A DNA stretch of 64,000 bases from JABIBT01 sp964481835. GTDB taxonomy: Archaea > Nanobdellota > Nanobdellia > SCGC-AAA011-G17 > PNOQ01. The stretch spans positions 10,052 to 74,051 of the forward strand of contig CAYZTT010000002.1 in assembly GCA_964481835.1 (NCBI GenBank). Reading direction: 5' to 3'. A model generated the notes under the pieces. That model was not told the origin of the DNA. It saw nothing but the letters and a program-made list of their open reading frames with translations, and made no database searches. Of the stretch, positions 1 through 7,330 are shown one piece after another. The number at the start of each line of letters is the position of its first letter. Positions within the stretch are counted from its first letter, which is position 1. The translations under genes and the position numbers were made by a program.

Positions 1-195
1 GTCTAGGTTGCCTGCGGCATATTCTGTTCCTTGATCTACAATGACCTTGAATAGAAAAGGGGTTAAGACCATTATTGCGGCCAGAATTAAAGCTATAGAT
101 AATATAGTTGCAAAAAGGAATTTATAATTACTTAAAAGGCTCCAATATTCTCTCATATTGTACTTGAAATCGATATCTCGTTTGATTTTTCTCAT
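1..195 (-). CDS. ABC exporter, N-terminal fragment (cut by window edge)
   Basis: An open frame runs from the ATG at 195 off the left edge, giving 65 residues. It starts with a basic, amphipathic stretch (MRKIKRDIDF...), followed by one hydrophobic helix. The phrase TPFLFKVIVDQG is typical of the end of TM1 in type I ABC exporters (MdlB/MsbA family, fused permease-ATPase), which would pump lipids, peptides or drugs out of the cell. A TATA-like AT-rich stretch precedes it. The ATPase half lies outside the window, so the assignment rests on the N-terminal pattern alone. Confidence 0.6.
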   Translation of the reverse strand, partial: MRKIKRDIDFKYNMREYWSLLSNYKFLFATILSIALILAAIMVLTPFLFKVIVDQGTEYAAGNLD

Positions 196-234
196 TTTAG
201 ATAGGTTTAAATATTATTTTCACGTATTATATAT

Positions 235-324
235 ATGCCAAAACGAGACGTAATGGATAATTCAAACACCTCTCCTAAATATGATTGTCTCGATGAGGAG
301 TATATTTCTGAGGATGAAGATTAA
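235..324 (+). CDS. Possible 29-residue acidic small protein
   Basis: A short ATG frame encodes a 29-residue peptide that starts basic (MPKRD) and ends strongly acidic (EEYISEDED). A TATA-like stretch (tttaaatattat, about 207-218) lies close to 25 nt before the ATG, as expected for a leaderless archaeal transcript. No family is recognised. It resembles other tiny acidic ORFs in this window (5305-5406, 54341-54442). It could equally be chance, given its length. Confidence 0.35.
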   Translation: MPKRDVMDNSNTSPKYDCLDEEYISEDED

Positions 325-369
325 TTTGCGAAATAGATTTAAAAATGTTTTTGTTGTAAATCCTATTTA

Positions 370-384
370 GAAAGGTTTTTAAAT
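370..384 (+). promoter_or_regulatory. BRE/TATA promoter of the 409 gene
   Basis: The stretch gaaaggtttttaaa matches the BRE-plus-TATA pattern seen before many genes here. It sits about 30 nt before the GTG at 409, which fits a leaderless transcript beginning at or near that codon. Confidence 0.55.
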
Positions 385-408
385 TGAAAAATTAAAATTA
401 GGTTATAG

Positions 409-603
409 GTGAATGTATTGGTTAAGAAAGAAATTAAGGCAAAATCTACAGTAGCTGTTAGGTCTATGCTCGTTGTTAGTGGATTAATTTCTCTTGTTTT
501 GGGATATTTACTTTGGAATAATATCTGGACCTTAGAACAAATAATTGCAATTATCTTATTCATCGCGGGCCTGTTCAAATTATTGATGGGTTTGTTTAGA
601 TAA
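409..603 (+). CDS. Small two-helix membrane protein A
   Basis: This is a 64-residue protein starting at GTG. A TTG at 418 is an alternative start, but the TATA spacing favours 409. After a basic N-terminus come two hydrophobic helices (about residues 19-36 and 43-62) joined by a short loop containing WTLEQ. It shares the layout G-[YF]-L-x-W ... I..I/V..ILF with the next gene, so the two look like diverged paralogues in one transcript. No enzyme motif is present and the function is unknown. Confidence 0.65.
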   Translation: MNVLVKKEIKAKSTVAVRSMLVVSGLISLVLGYLLWNNIWTLEQIIAIILFIAGLFKLLMGLFR

Positions 604-620
604 AGGGAGGTGAAATATAA

Positions 621-824
621 ATGCCAGCAAAAAAAGTTGCACCTGTAGCACAACCGAAGACATGTAATAGTGGAGCTATGAAATGGGTTCATGGATTACT
701 CTTGATTGTATTGGCCGGGTTCTTATGGTGGGGAAGCATCTCAATTGAAGTTTTCTTCGCAATATTGTTCCTGATCCTGGGAATTAAGACTCTATTCGGC
801 CATGCACATTGTGGTTGCCATTAG
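621..824 (+). CDS. Small two-helix membrane protein B with Cys/His tail
   Basis: This 67-residue protein is preceded by a good Shine-Dalgarno sequence (gggaggtga, 17 nt after the previous stop), so it is probably cotranscribed with and reinitiated after 409-603. It has a soluble Ala/Lys/Pro-rich head with one Cys, two hydrophobic helices (about residues 21-38 and 42-58), and ends in HAHCGCH, a possible metal-binding tail. It is similar to the upstream protein in the helices. Function unknown. Confidence 0.75.
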   Translation: MPAKKVAPVAQPKTCNSGAMKWVHGLLLIVLAGFLWWGSISIEVFFAILFLILGIKTLFGHAHCGCH

Positions 825-831
825 GTAAATT

Positions 832-848
832 CCAACCCTTTTTTTTAT
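832..848 (+). terminator. T-rich terminator after the small membrane protein pair
   Basis: A run of eight T residues (839-846) follows the stop codon of 621-824 with no strong hairpin. This fits archaeal oligo-T termination. Confidence 0.45.
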
Positions 849-894
849 TTGAATTTGGGCTCTAGAGGCCCTGTATTGTTCTAATTCTAGATGT

Positions 895-911
895 AGAAAG
901 CTTTATATATT
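895..911 (+). promoter_or_regulatory. BRE/TATA promoter of the 955 gene
   Basis: The stretch agaaagctttatatatt is a close match to the local BRE/TATA pattern. The expected transcription start falls near the GTAGTAAC motif at 927-934, leaving a short leader with a purine-rich ribosome-binding stretch (aaaggggga). Confidence 0.6.
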
Positions 912-916
912 AGTAT

Positions 917-934
917 TTACCTAATAGTAGTAAC
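917..934 (+). promoter_or_regulatory. Candidate operator TTACCT-N4-GTAGTAAC (site 1)
   Basis: This 18-nt element matches the one at 4228-4245 in 14 of 18 positions (TTACCT, then four variable bases, then GTAGTAAC). It lies just downstream of the TATA box of the 955 gene, where a bound protein would block initiation or early elongation. The octamer recurs at 14424, 17121, 24376 and 24431. Confidence 0.4.
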
Positions 935-954
935 AAAAGGGGGAACAATACAAA

Positions 955-1359
955 ATGAATTTACTCGGAAAATTAGGATATAAAATTTCAAAAGAAACTG
1001 CCGGTTTTTTGGCACCTTTAGCTGCTGTATCTAGCATGGCTGGAAAAGGCGGGGATGGTGTTGGAGACAATCTTGCAGCTATTTATCATGTACCTAAAGC
1101 ACTCTATGACGTAGGAAAAGCAGTAGTTATGGATGAAGGCATTAGATCAACTGGATTCAAACTTATGGGAGATTTGGTTGATATTGTAGGTACTGGAGCA
1201 CAAAACCTTGTTGAAAGGCCTATTGAAACAGTAGGTACTGCCGCTGGAGTTTGGGCAGGAACAAGATATGCACCACATTTGGTTAAAGGCGTAGGAAAAC
1301 TCTTTTCAAGAAGGGGTTCAAGAGATTCAGGTCCACAGCCAATAACAGAATCATCATAA
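955..1359 (+). CDS. Hypothetical small Gly/Val-rich protein
   Basis: This is a 134-residue protein with a clear promoter and a ribosome-binding stretch (agggggaa). It is rich in Gly, Ala and Val, with moderately hydrophobic segments (about residues 15-28 and 80-105) and a basic, Ser-rich C-terminus (FSRRGSRDSG). No family was recognised. It stands alone between a small membrane operon and the helicase gene. The shared operator-like motif in its promoter links it to other orphan genes in the window. Confidence 0.75.
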   Translation: MNLLGKLGYKISKETAGFLAPLAAVSSMAGKGGDGVGDNLAAIYHVPKALYDVGKAVVMDEGIRSTGFKLMGDLVDIVGTGAQNLVERPIETVGTAAGVWAGTRYAPHLVKGVGKLFSRRGSRDSGPQPITESS

Positions 1360-1422
1360 AATTTTTCTTTATTCTTTTTAATCATATAAGTTTTTATAAA
1401 GCGCTTAATTTTTTAGTCCTTA

Positions 1423-3255
1423 ATGAAAGATTTATTTCCATTTGATAGCTATAGAAAAGGGCAAGATTCGTTTATTAAAGTTGTAAATACTGCCTTACAG
1501 CATAAAAAAGATGTCTTGGCGCAAGTTCCTACCGGGGTAGGAAAAACTGCTGCAACGTTAGCTCCGTGCCTTAAATATGCTATAGAGAATGATAAACATG
1601 TTATTTTTTTGACTTCCAAGCATACACACCATAAGATTGCTATAGATACCCTTAGAGAGATAAAAGAGAAACACAACATTGATTTCCAAGTTGCGGATTT
1701 TATTGGGAAGCGATGGATGTGTCCAAGGGAAGATATTGGTGCATTGAATTCTAATGAGTTTAGAGTTTTTTGTAAAAATGTTGTTGAGAATAAGGAATGT
1801 GAGTTTTATAGGAATTATTATGATAAATCAAAAGTGTTTGTGAATAAAGGTCTGATGGAGGATTTGAAAAATAATATATATCACGTTGAGGAATTAGTTG
1901 AAAAATGCGGAAATGCGCAAGTTTGTAGTTTTGAAGCGGCTGTGGAAAATGCGAAGAAAGCAAGGGTCATTATCGTAGATTATTTTCATGTTTTGAATCC
2001 TGGAACACGAGAGAGATTTTTTAAGAGAATAAACAAGGAAATGAAAAACTGCATTCTAATCTGGGATGAATCCCATAATCTGCCTTCAAGAGCTAGAGAT
2101 TTGATGTCTGATACCATTAGTACATTTAGTTTGGACTCTGCAATAAAGGAGGCAGGCAACTTCAACCAAGATTTGGAACCAGAGATAGTTGAAATTAGGA
2201 ATAAGTTTATGATATTAAGTGAGAAATTAGGTTTAGAGAATAATGAGATGTTGGTTACTAAAGATTCCTTTGTGGATGTAGATACAGATACAATAACGAA
2301 GATTATGGATACTGCAGACCAGGTTATTGAAGAGGAAAGGAGAAGCTTTCTTAATGCACTTGGAGGATTCTTGTTAGGTTGGAAGCGAGAGGATAAAAGA
2401 TTCTCTAGAATTCTAAAAAGAATTTATACCCGGAGTGGAAAACCTTCTATGGCACTTTCTTTTAATTGTATGGACCCCAGTATTGTTTTAGAGGATGTGA
2501 TTAAAGAGGGGCACTCAAATATTTTTATGTCTGGAACCTTATATCCGTTAGAGATGTATGAAGAGATATTTGGCCTGGATTTGCCCCTTAAAGTAGAATA
2601 TGAGAATCCGTTTCCTAAGGAAAATAGGCTCGATTTGGTTGTGCCCGCGATTTCTACAAAGTTTACCCAGAGGAATAGTGAGATGTATTCTAGGATTGCA
2701 GATAACATTAATGAATTGGTTGATATGATAAAAGGGAACAAGATTTTTTTCTTCCCAAGTTATGATTTAATCTCCAAGGTTAAGGATAAAATAGAGACAA
2801 ATGATGTCTTTTTTGAAGAAAGTGGGATGGATAAATACACGAGAGAGATCTTGTTAGAGAAATTTTCTAGTATGAAGGACAAGGGAGCTACACTTATCGC
2901 AGTTTCTTCTGGAAGTTTTGGAGAAAGTATAGATTTGAAAGAAGATAAATTAAAGGCCGTTATTGTTGTGGGGATCCCTTTTGCTAAATCCGACCTAGAG
3001 AATAAAGAAATAATTAGATATTATGATGAGAAATTTGGAAAGGGCGTGGAGTATGGATATGTTATTCCAGCATTTACTACTATTTTTCAGAATGTTGGGA
3101 GATGCATTAGAAGTGAGAATGATTCGGGGGTTATTATTTATTTGGATGAGCGATATGCCTGGAGCACTTACCGGAAATATTTCCCCAAAAGTATTGAATT
3201 AAGAGGATCTAGAGATTATGATGAAGTTAAAGAATTAATAGAAAAAATAAATTAA
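1423..3255 (+). CDS. DinG/XPD-like superfamily 2 DNA helicase
   Basis: This is a 610-residue ATP-dependent helicase of the Rad3/XPD/DinG group, expected to unwind DNA 5'-3' during repair or replication-fork rescue. Visible motifs are Walker A PTGVGKT (36-42), the Walker B DEAH variant DESH (215-218), motif GTL near 370, and the C-terminal motif VI stretch QNVGRCIRSENDSG. Cys residues at about 100, 117, 126, 162 and 168 lie between Walker A and B, where the 4Fe-4S cluster of this family sits. The ATG follows a TATA-like stretch (ataagtttttataaag). It is convergent with the next gene, overlapping by 4 nt. Its last 34 bases occur again at 4362-4395. Confidence 0.9.
   Translation: MKDLFPFDSYRKGQDSFIKVVNTALQHKKDVLAQVPTGVGKTAATLAPCLKYAIENDKHVIFLTSKHTHHKIAIDTLREIKEKHNIDFQVADFIGKRWMCPREDIGALNSNEFRVFCKNVVENKECEFYRNYYDKSKVFVNKGLMEDLKNNIYHVEELVEKCGNAQVCSFEAAVENAKKARVIIVDYFHVLNPGTRERFFKRINKEMKNCILIWDESHNLPSRARDLMSDTISTFSLDSAIKEAGNFNQDLEPEIVEIRNKFMILSEKLGLENNEMLVTKDSFVDVDTDTITKIMDTADQVIEEERRSFLNALGGFLLGWKREDKRFSRILKRIYTRSGKPSMALSFNCMDPSIVLEDVIKEGHSNIFMSGTLYPLEMYEEIFGLDLPLKVEYENPFPKENRLDLVVPAISTKFTQRNSEMYSRIADNINELVDMIKGNKIFFFPSYDLISKVKDKIETNDVFFEESGMDKYTREILLEKFSSMKDKGATLIAVSSGSFGESIDLKEDKLKAVIVVGIPFAKSDLENKEIIRYYDEKFGKGVEYGYVIPAFTTIFQNVGRCIRSENDSGVIIYLDERYAWSTYRKYFPKSIELRGSRDYDEVKELIEKIN
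3218..3251 (+). repeat. Direct repeat copy 1 (3' end of the helicase gene)
   Basis: These 34 bases, covering the last codons of the helicase gene, recur without mismatch at 4362-4395. The similarity extends to 37 nt with one mismatch on the left, and weakly to the right. The two copies flank one secreted-protein gene. Confidence 0.85.
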
Positions 3256-4223
3256 ATTATTAAATCGTCTGAAGGAACTTCAGCAATGTTATCTTTTGAA
3301 CCTGGTTGAATTGGATCTTTGATAACAGGAATTTGATACTGAACTTCTAGATTTTCTTCGTCAAAATTGGCTCCACTTACATTAACTATAAACCTTAATG
3401 GTTCTAGTGATGGTTTTGCTTTAACTACAACGAATGCTTGAAATACATAGGCCTTGTCTTTTTCTAGAAATTCAAGTTCGTTTGATTTTAGATATTTTAC
3501 TTCGTATGATTCTTGATTTGTTTCTAGATTTAAGACTAAGTTTTGTGCATTTACAAATCCTTCATTTGTAGCTTCGACAGCCACCCTATATAAGTAAGTT
3601 TCTTCGTCAATTTGCTCACCGATGACCTTATTTTTTAATGAAACTTCAGTCTTGGCGGGTAGCATGACATTTACTGGAGCATTTACAATTTCCCTGTCAA
3701 AGTTGTCTCCTATGACCTTGATATTAAATGTAGGTTTCTCAGCAGTTATTTGCTCTAAAGGAACCCCTATTCTAGCTTGGAATACGTAAACTTCGCCAGG
3801 CTCTAATGAGTCTAGTGTGTTTGAGTTTAAGTAAGCCATCCTTCCCTGAATAGGTAAAGATTCGACTTCAATCTGTATCTCTTCTGCAGTACTTGAACCT
3901 TCATTTCTTACCTCAACTGCGAGATCATATATGAAGATATCTACATCCAGTTGCCCAACTATTTTAGTTCTTACTGAAATATCAGTTGTTTCAGGCGCAG
4001 GATCTATTCCAGGATTGCTTGACCCGTATCTTTTTCTGGGAGCTTCCTCTTCAGTTTCTGTCTCTTGTTCAGTCGTTTCCTCTTCAATTTCTTCGTTTGT
4101 TTCTTCAGTAACTTCAAGAGTATTGTCAAAAGATTCATAAGAAAAATTTGGTACTAAAGCTATACCACTAGCTAGACCAACTAACAATACAAGTGAAATA
4201 ACGGTTAATATTGCCTTTTTCAT
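3252..4223 (-). CDS. Secreted protein with two CARDB-like repeats
   Basis: This 323-residue protein has an N-terminal signal helix (MKKAILTVISLVLLVGLASG), then a Glu/Thr-rich linker (about residues 40-65), then two tandem repeats of about 100 residues each. The repeats share the pattern K-[IV]-[IV]-G-x-[LI]-D ... YLKSN/YLNSN ... E/K-x-YVFQA ... F-[ND]-[IV]-x-V-x-G-x-NFD. This is the look of beta-sandwich surface domains (CARDB or S-layer type). There is no C-terminal membrane helix. A Shine-Dalgarno-like gaggt precedes the ATG. The gene lies between the two copies of the helicase-end repeat. Confidence 0.8.
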   Translation of the reverse strand: MKKAILTVISLVLLVGLASGIALVPNFSYESFDNTLEVTEETNEEIEEETTEQETETEEEAPRKRYGSSNPGIDPAPETTDISVRTKIVGQLDVDIFIYDLAVEVRNEGSSTAEEIQIEVESLPIQGRMAYLNSNTLDSLEPGEVYVFQARIGVPLEQITAEKPTFNIKVIGDNFDREIVNAPVNVMLPAKTEVSLKNKVIGEQIDEETYLYRVAVEATNEGFVNAQNLVLNLETNQESYEVKYLKSNELEFLEKDKAYVFQAFVVVKAKPSLEPLRFIVNVSGANFDEENLEVQYQIPVIKDPIQPGSKDNIAEVPSDDLII

Positions 4224-4227
4224 TTTG

Positions 4228-4245
4228 TTACCTCTATGTAGTAAC
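4228..4245 (-). promoter_or_regulatory. Candidate operator TTACCT-N4-GTAGTAAC (site 2)
   Basis: On the plus strand it reads TTACCT-N4-GTAGTAAC, the same layout as at 917-934. It overlaps the 5' leader of the 3252-4223 gene, between its TATA box and its start codon. Confidence 0.4.
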
Positions 4246-4255
4246 TAGAATTAGG

Positions 4256-4272
4256 TATTTATAAATCTTTCT
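4256..4272 (-). promoter_or_regulatory. BRE/TATA promoter of the 3252-4223 gene
   Basis: On the minus strand it reads agaaagatttataaata, a near-perfect copy of the local BRE/TATA pattern. It lies 33 to 49 nt upstream of the ATG at 4223. Confidence 0.6.
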
Positions 4273-4279
4273 ATTTGTA

Positions 4280-4325
4280 TTAACCGAGTAGTAGTTAAAA
4301 AAAGAAAAGGATACTACTTGGTTAA
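4280..4325. repeat. Inverted repeat with 14-nt arms
   Basis: Arms 4280-4293 (TTAACCGAGTAGTA) and 4312-4325 (TACTACTTGGTTAA) are reverse complements except for one position, with an 18-nt A-rich spacer. It lies upstream of the promoter of the 3252-4223 gene and 36 nt from the second direct-repeat copy. It could be a protein-binding site or a remnant end of an inserted segment. Confidence 0.7.
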
Positions 4326-4361
4326 TTTCCTTGGGAATTTCAGTCAAGTGCCTATGGAATC

Positions 4362-4395
4362 ATGATGAAGTTAAAGAATTAATAGAAAAAATAAA
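4362..4395 (+). repeat. Direct repeat copy 2 (duplicated helicase 3' end)
   Basis: This is an exact 34-nt copy of 3218-3251. It preserves the helicase C-terminal codons although no helicase frame leads into it. It sits just downstream of the stop of the 4404-4775 gene, in the convergent position that copy 1 occupies relative to 3252-4223. Confidence 0.85.
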
Positions 4396-4403
4396 ATAAA
4401 AAA

Positions 4404-4775
4404 TTAAGCTGGTGGAAATTCGTCTCCGTGCTGAGCAGCTTCAACGAAAGGTCCACGAGGTTTTGGTGGTTTTGGAGGATCATCACCGTCGTTTACATTG
4501 ATCTCCGCGCCATGGTTTTCTTTCCCATATTTCTTGACAACCACCTTGGGTTCTTCGACCACGGGTTGCTCTTCTTGAACTGGAGTAGCTATTGTTTCTT
4601 CTGTTGTTGTTTCTTCAATAGCTGCAGAAGTTTCTTCATTAGTTTGTGTTTCTGCGCCTTCTTGGCCTGCCTCTACAGTCAGGTAGGAATCGATTACATT
4701 GTAAGTTCCAGCAAATACACTCGCTATGAACACTAGAAATACGAAAAAAGCTATTTTTTTGTTTGTAAATGCCAT
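4404..4775 (-). CDS. Small secreted Glu/Thr/Pro-rich protein
   Basis: This 123-residue protein has a signal helix (about residues 7-22, ending SVFAG). A low-complexity Glu/Thr stretch follows (about 35-75), then a Val/Lys-rich spacer, then a Pro-rich end (DDPPKPPKPRGP). It resembles the linker part of the neighbouring secreted protein but has no folded repeats, so it could be a spacer or stalk peptide at the cell surface. Function unknown. Confidence 0.7.
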   Translation of the reverse strand: MAFTNKKIAFFVFLVFIASVFAGTYNVIDSYLTVEAGQEGAETQTNEETSAAIEETTTEETIATPVQEEQPVVEEPKVVVKKYGKENHGAEINVNDGDDPPKPPKPRGPFVEAAQHGDEFPPA

Positions 4776-4866
4776 TTTCTAATTTTTTAGTTATTGTTAT
4801 TTTATTTAAAGTTATCTGATTGAAGCTTTCAGTAGATTTATATAGTTGATTTTCTAGATTGCATTT

Positions 4867-5100
4867 ATGAGATTTATTGAGAAAATTGTCCTATTAGTTG
4901 TTATAATCGCTGCCGTAATGGGCTATTTGTACTATAAGGGCGAAATTGACATTGGGGTGTTGGATGATGACCTTACAAGCAAGGAATGCTTGGATAAGGG
5001 AGGAGTAATTGTTAATTCTTTGAGTGGAGAGTGTGATACCGATAAAATAGGGGATATTAGCGATTTGAGATGTCCTTGTGTGTGCTGCAGCAGTAGTTAG
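4867..5100 (+). CDS. Small membrane-anchored protein with Cys-rich end
   Basis: This 77-residue protein has one N-terminal hydrophobic helix (about residues 6-24) and a short acidic outer part. It ends in CPCVCCSSS, preceded by two further Cys residues (KECLDKGG and SGECD). A TATA-like stretch (tttatatag) about 25-30 nt upstream suits a leaderless start. The SGxCD ... Cys-rich pattern hints at disulfides or metal binding outside the membrane. No family recognised. Confidence 0.65.
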   Translation: MRFIEKIVLLVVIIAAVMGYLYYKGEIDIGVLDDDLTSKECLDKGGVIVNSLSGECDTDKIGDISDLRCPCVCCSSS

Positions 5101-5123
5101 AAAGGTTTTTAAGTTCTGGTGAT

Positions 5124-5318
5124 ATGAGATTCAGAATGAAAGGGGATAAATTTTCTTGTAAAAATTGTAACTATAAATGGGCCAATAAGCGAGAAGTAGA
5201 ACCCACTGTTTGTCCAGGATGTAATAGCAGCCTGATTAATAATGAAAGCGAGGTTGGTAAGCAAATTCTGGCAGACGAAGATATTGATGTAATTGATTGG
5301 GAAGATGACAGAGAATAA
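5124..5318 (+). CDS. Zinc-ribbon protein
   Basis: This 64-residue protein has one zinc ribbon: CKNC (about residues 13-16) and CPGC (about 30-33). It is followed by an acidic tail ending in DVIDWEDDRE. Its start is 25 nt after the gaaaggtttttaag promoter at 5099-5113, so it is likely leaderless. It overlaps the next small ORF by 14 nt, which suggests coupled translation. Such small ribbons often bind nucleic acid or partner proteins. The specific role is unknown. Confidence 0.75.
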   Translation: MRFRMKGDKFSCKNCNYKWANKREVEPTVCPGCNSSLINNESEVGKQILADEDIDVIDWEDDRE

Positions 5319-5406
5319 TCTATCCGCATATAGTGAAGAGGCATCTGAAGAGGCTCAAGAGATACTTGAGAGGCTAAAGGATAAAAAGCTTGAAGAAGAG
5401 GCTTAA
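5305..5406 (+). CDS. 33-residue coupled small protein
   Basis: An ATG inside the last codons of the zinc-ribbon gene opens a frame of 33 residues in a different phase. The product is predicted to be an acidic helix with heptad-like spacing (EEAQEILERLKDKKLEEEA). The 14-nt overlap suggests translational coupling. It may be a partner of the zinc-ribbon protein. No homologue is known to me. Confidence 0.45.
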   Translation: MTENNLSAYSEEASEEAQEILERLKDKKLEEEA

Positions 5407-5460
5407 AAATATAGTTTTTTGTTCTATAATCTTTTTAAGGATGGTAATTTTTCTAATTTT

Positions 5461-5910
5461 ATGATTTTTGAGCCCACTGGAGATGATATACTGAATCTTG
5501 AACCCAATAATGAGCCATTGGGCAAATGTAAGAAATGTGGGAAGTTGGCTCCGGGAAAAGATTTTCGATTGCATGACGGATTGGGGGTTATGGTTTGTAA
5601 GAATTGTTTTTCTAGTCCTGGGACCCCCGTAAAAAAAGAGGAAACTAAGGTTATGGTTCCAAAGCCTGTGGAAAAAGAGGTGATTCCGCGGACGATTGTA
5701 ATAAATAAAGAAGAAGATGTATTTAGAGAGTTAGATCGGCCTGTAAGAGAGAAGAGAAGATTAGAAAAGAAGAAAGAAGAACAGTATAAGAAAATTACAT
5801 GTGATAAGTGTAGTTTTAAGTTTAGATATAATGAGAGAAAGAATTGGCCAAGTATCTGCCCTAGTTGTGGCAGAGATGTTAGGAATTTTAAGAGAGGATT
5901 TTTTAATTAA
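5461..5910 (+). CDS. Protein with two zinc ribbons
   Basis: The frame is open from a TTG at 5419, but the TATA-like tataatctttttaa (5424-5437) fits a leaderless start at the ATG at 5461, giving 149 residues. An N-terminal ribbon (CKKC ... CKNC, about residues 23-56) is followed by a charged, Lys/Glu-rich linker. A C-terminal ribbon follows (CDKC ... CPSC, about 112-138). Two separated ribbons suggest a nucleic-acid or ribosome-associated adaptor. It is the last gene of a short zinc-ribbon run and converges on tldD with a 4-nt overlap. Confidence 0.7.
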   Translation: MIFEPTGDDILNLEPNNEPLGKCKKCGKLAPGKDFRLHDGLGVMVCKNCFSSPGTPVKKEETKVMVPKPVEKEVIPRTIVINKEEDVFRELDRPVREKRRLEKKKEEQYKKITCDKCSFKFRYNERKNWPSICPSCGRDVRNFKRGFFN

Positions 5911-7307
5911 GAAAGTTTTATGTGCCTTAACCTTATAGAGGGCCCCCCCATCAAGACGGGAATTCCTTGCATTGGTTCTCCTTTTCCACACGTACCTGCA
6001 AAAAGCTTTAGATTGTTGGCAATGAGGTCTATTGAAGACCAAAGTTTTGGGGTTGTTAACTCGAGTGCAGGATTTCTTACGGGTTTGGTAATCTCCCCGT
6101 TTTCAATCAGATATGCTTCGTTTCCAACGTATTTCTGTTGATACCTTTTATCATCTATATTCCATTCCATGAAGTTTTTTATGTAAACTCCTTTTTTTGT
6201 TTCTTTGATGAGTTCTTCTTCGGAGGATTTTCCTGCCTTGAGGAAAGTATTTGCCATCCTAACAATCGGTTCGTTAGAATATGAATTTGCCCTTGCGGAT
6301 CCGTTGCTTTTGATGTTCATTCTTTTGGATGTTTCCCGGTTGTGCAAGAATTCGTTTATTAGTCCATTTTTGTAGAGTGCCCTTTCCCTTGCTTTTACTC
6401 CCTCATCATCATATAAGTAAAATCCATAGCTATTTTCTAGAGTTGGGTCATCAACTATTGTGACATTTTCTGAACCTATTTTAGACCCAATCATGCCTTC
6501 CTCTACGAATGATTCTCCTGCTTGGGCTGCCTCCCTCCCAAAGATTCTATCAGCTTCTGTTGGATGGCCGCATGCCTCATGAACTGCTATGCCCGTTACC
6601 TCCGGGGCTGCGACAATATCTATTTCCTTATTTTTTGGTGGAGCGACCGCATTTTTCAAATTATTCCTAAGGGCCTCAATCTCTTTTTGAAGTTCGCTTG
6701 ATAGGTTCCAGGTTTTTAGGGCCTCATACCCAGAAGTGGCGCCTTTTTGTTGATATCTTTGAATGGATTTGTCTCCTTCTATCAAAGTTAAGAAATACAT
6801 GAAATTTATCCTGGGAATTGTTGAGGAGATTTGTGAACCTTCGGTATTCACATAATATTTCTCGTTAATATCATCTGAGAGTGTTATGTATTTATGTTCG
6901 CATTTTAGAGTTTTATCTAGCTCTGTTAGAATTTTTAACTTTTCTTCTTGGGAAAAATCGGCTATGTTTTGTTTTTGTGTTACTTTATTTTTCTTTTTTA
7001 TTCCTTTATGGTGTGCTAATTCAAATGGTTCAGAAATTTTTGAAGCCTTTTCTGTTATCTTTAAGGAGTTTTCTAATTGCGCCTGTATTTTTTTCTTTTC
7101 TAGGTCGTTTATAGAGATAAACCCCATGTTTTTTTTGAATAGGTATCTTACTCCAAGTCCAGAAGACTCATCGAAGCCGGTTATTTCTGGATTTGAATCC
7201 TTTAGTACTAATCCTGTCGAGGTTGTAGTTTCTAGCCTAGCCTCTGCGTAATCTACTCCTTTCTTTTGGAGGAATTCTATTGAAAAATCTGCTAAATCTT
7301 TGTACAT
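5907..7307 (-). CDS. tldD: TldD metalloprotease subunit
   Basis: This 466-residue protein belongs to the TldD/PmbA family. These proteins form a peptidase that cleaves small modified or unfolded peptides in the cytoplasm. The metal-binding motif HEACGH (residues 243-248) marks it as the catalytic TldD type rather than PmbA. The usual C-terminal stretch GTCGKGEPMQ precedes the end and supplies a conserved Cys. No pmbA partner lies beside it. A TATA (tctatataaactt on the minus strand, within the end of the methyltransferase gene) suggests its own promoter. Confidence 0.93.
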   Translation of the reverse strand: MYKDLADFSIEFLQKKGVDYAEARLETTTSTGLVLKDSNPEITGFDESSGLGVRYLFKKNMGFISINDLEKKKIQAQLENSLKITEKASKISEPFELAHHKGIKKKNKVTQKQNIADFSQEEKLKILTELDKTLKCEHKYITLSDDINEKYYVNTEGSQISSTIPRINFMYFLTLIEGDKSIQRYQQKGATSGYEALKTWNLSSELQKEIEALRNNLKNAVAPPKNKEIDIVAAPEVTGIAVHEACGHPTEADRIFGREAAQAGESFVEEGMIGSKIGSENVTIVDDPTLENSYGFYLYDDEGVKARERALYKNGLINEFLHNRETSKRMNIKSNGSARANSYSNEPIVRMANTFLKAGKSSEEELIKETKKGVYIKNFMEWNIDDKRYQQKYVGNEAYLIENGEITKPVRNPALELTTPKLWSSIDLIANNLKLFAGTCGKGEPMQGIPVLMGGPSIRLRHIKLS

Positions 7308-7330
7308 TATTGTGAATACATTTGATAAGT

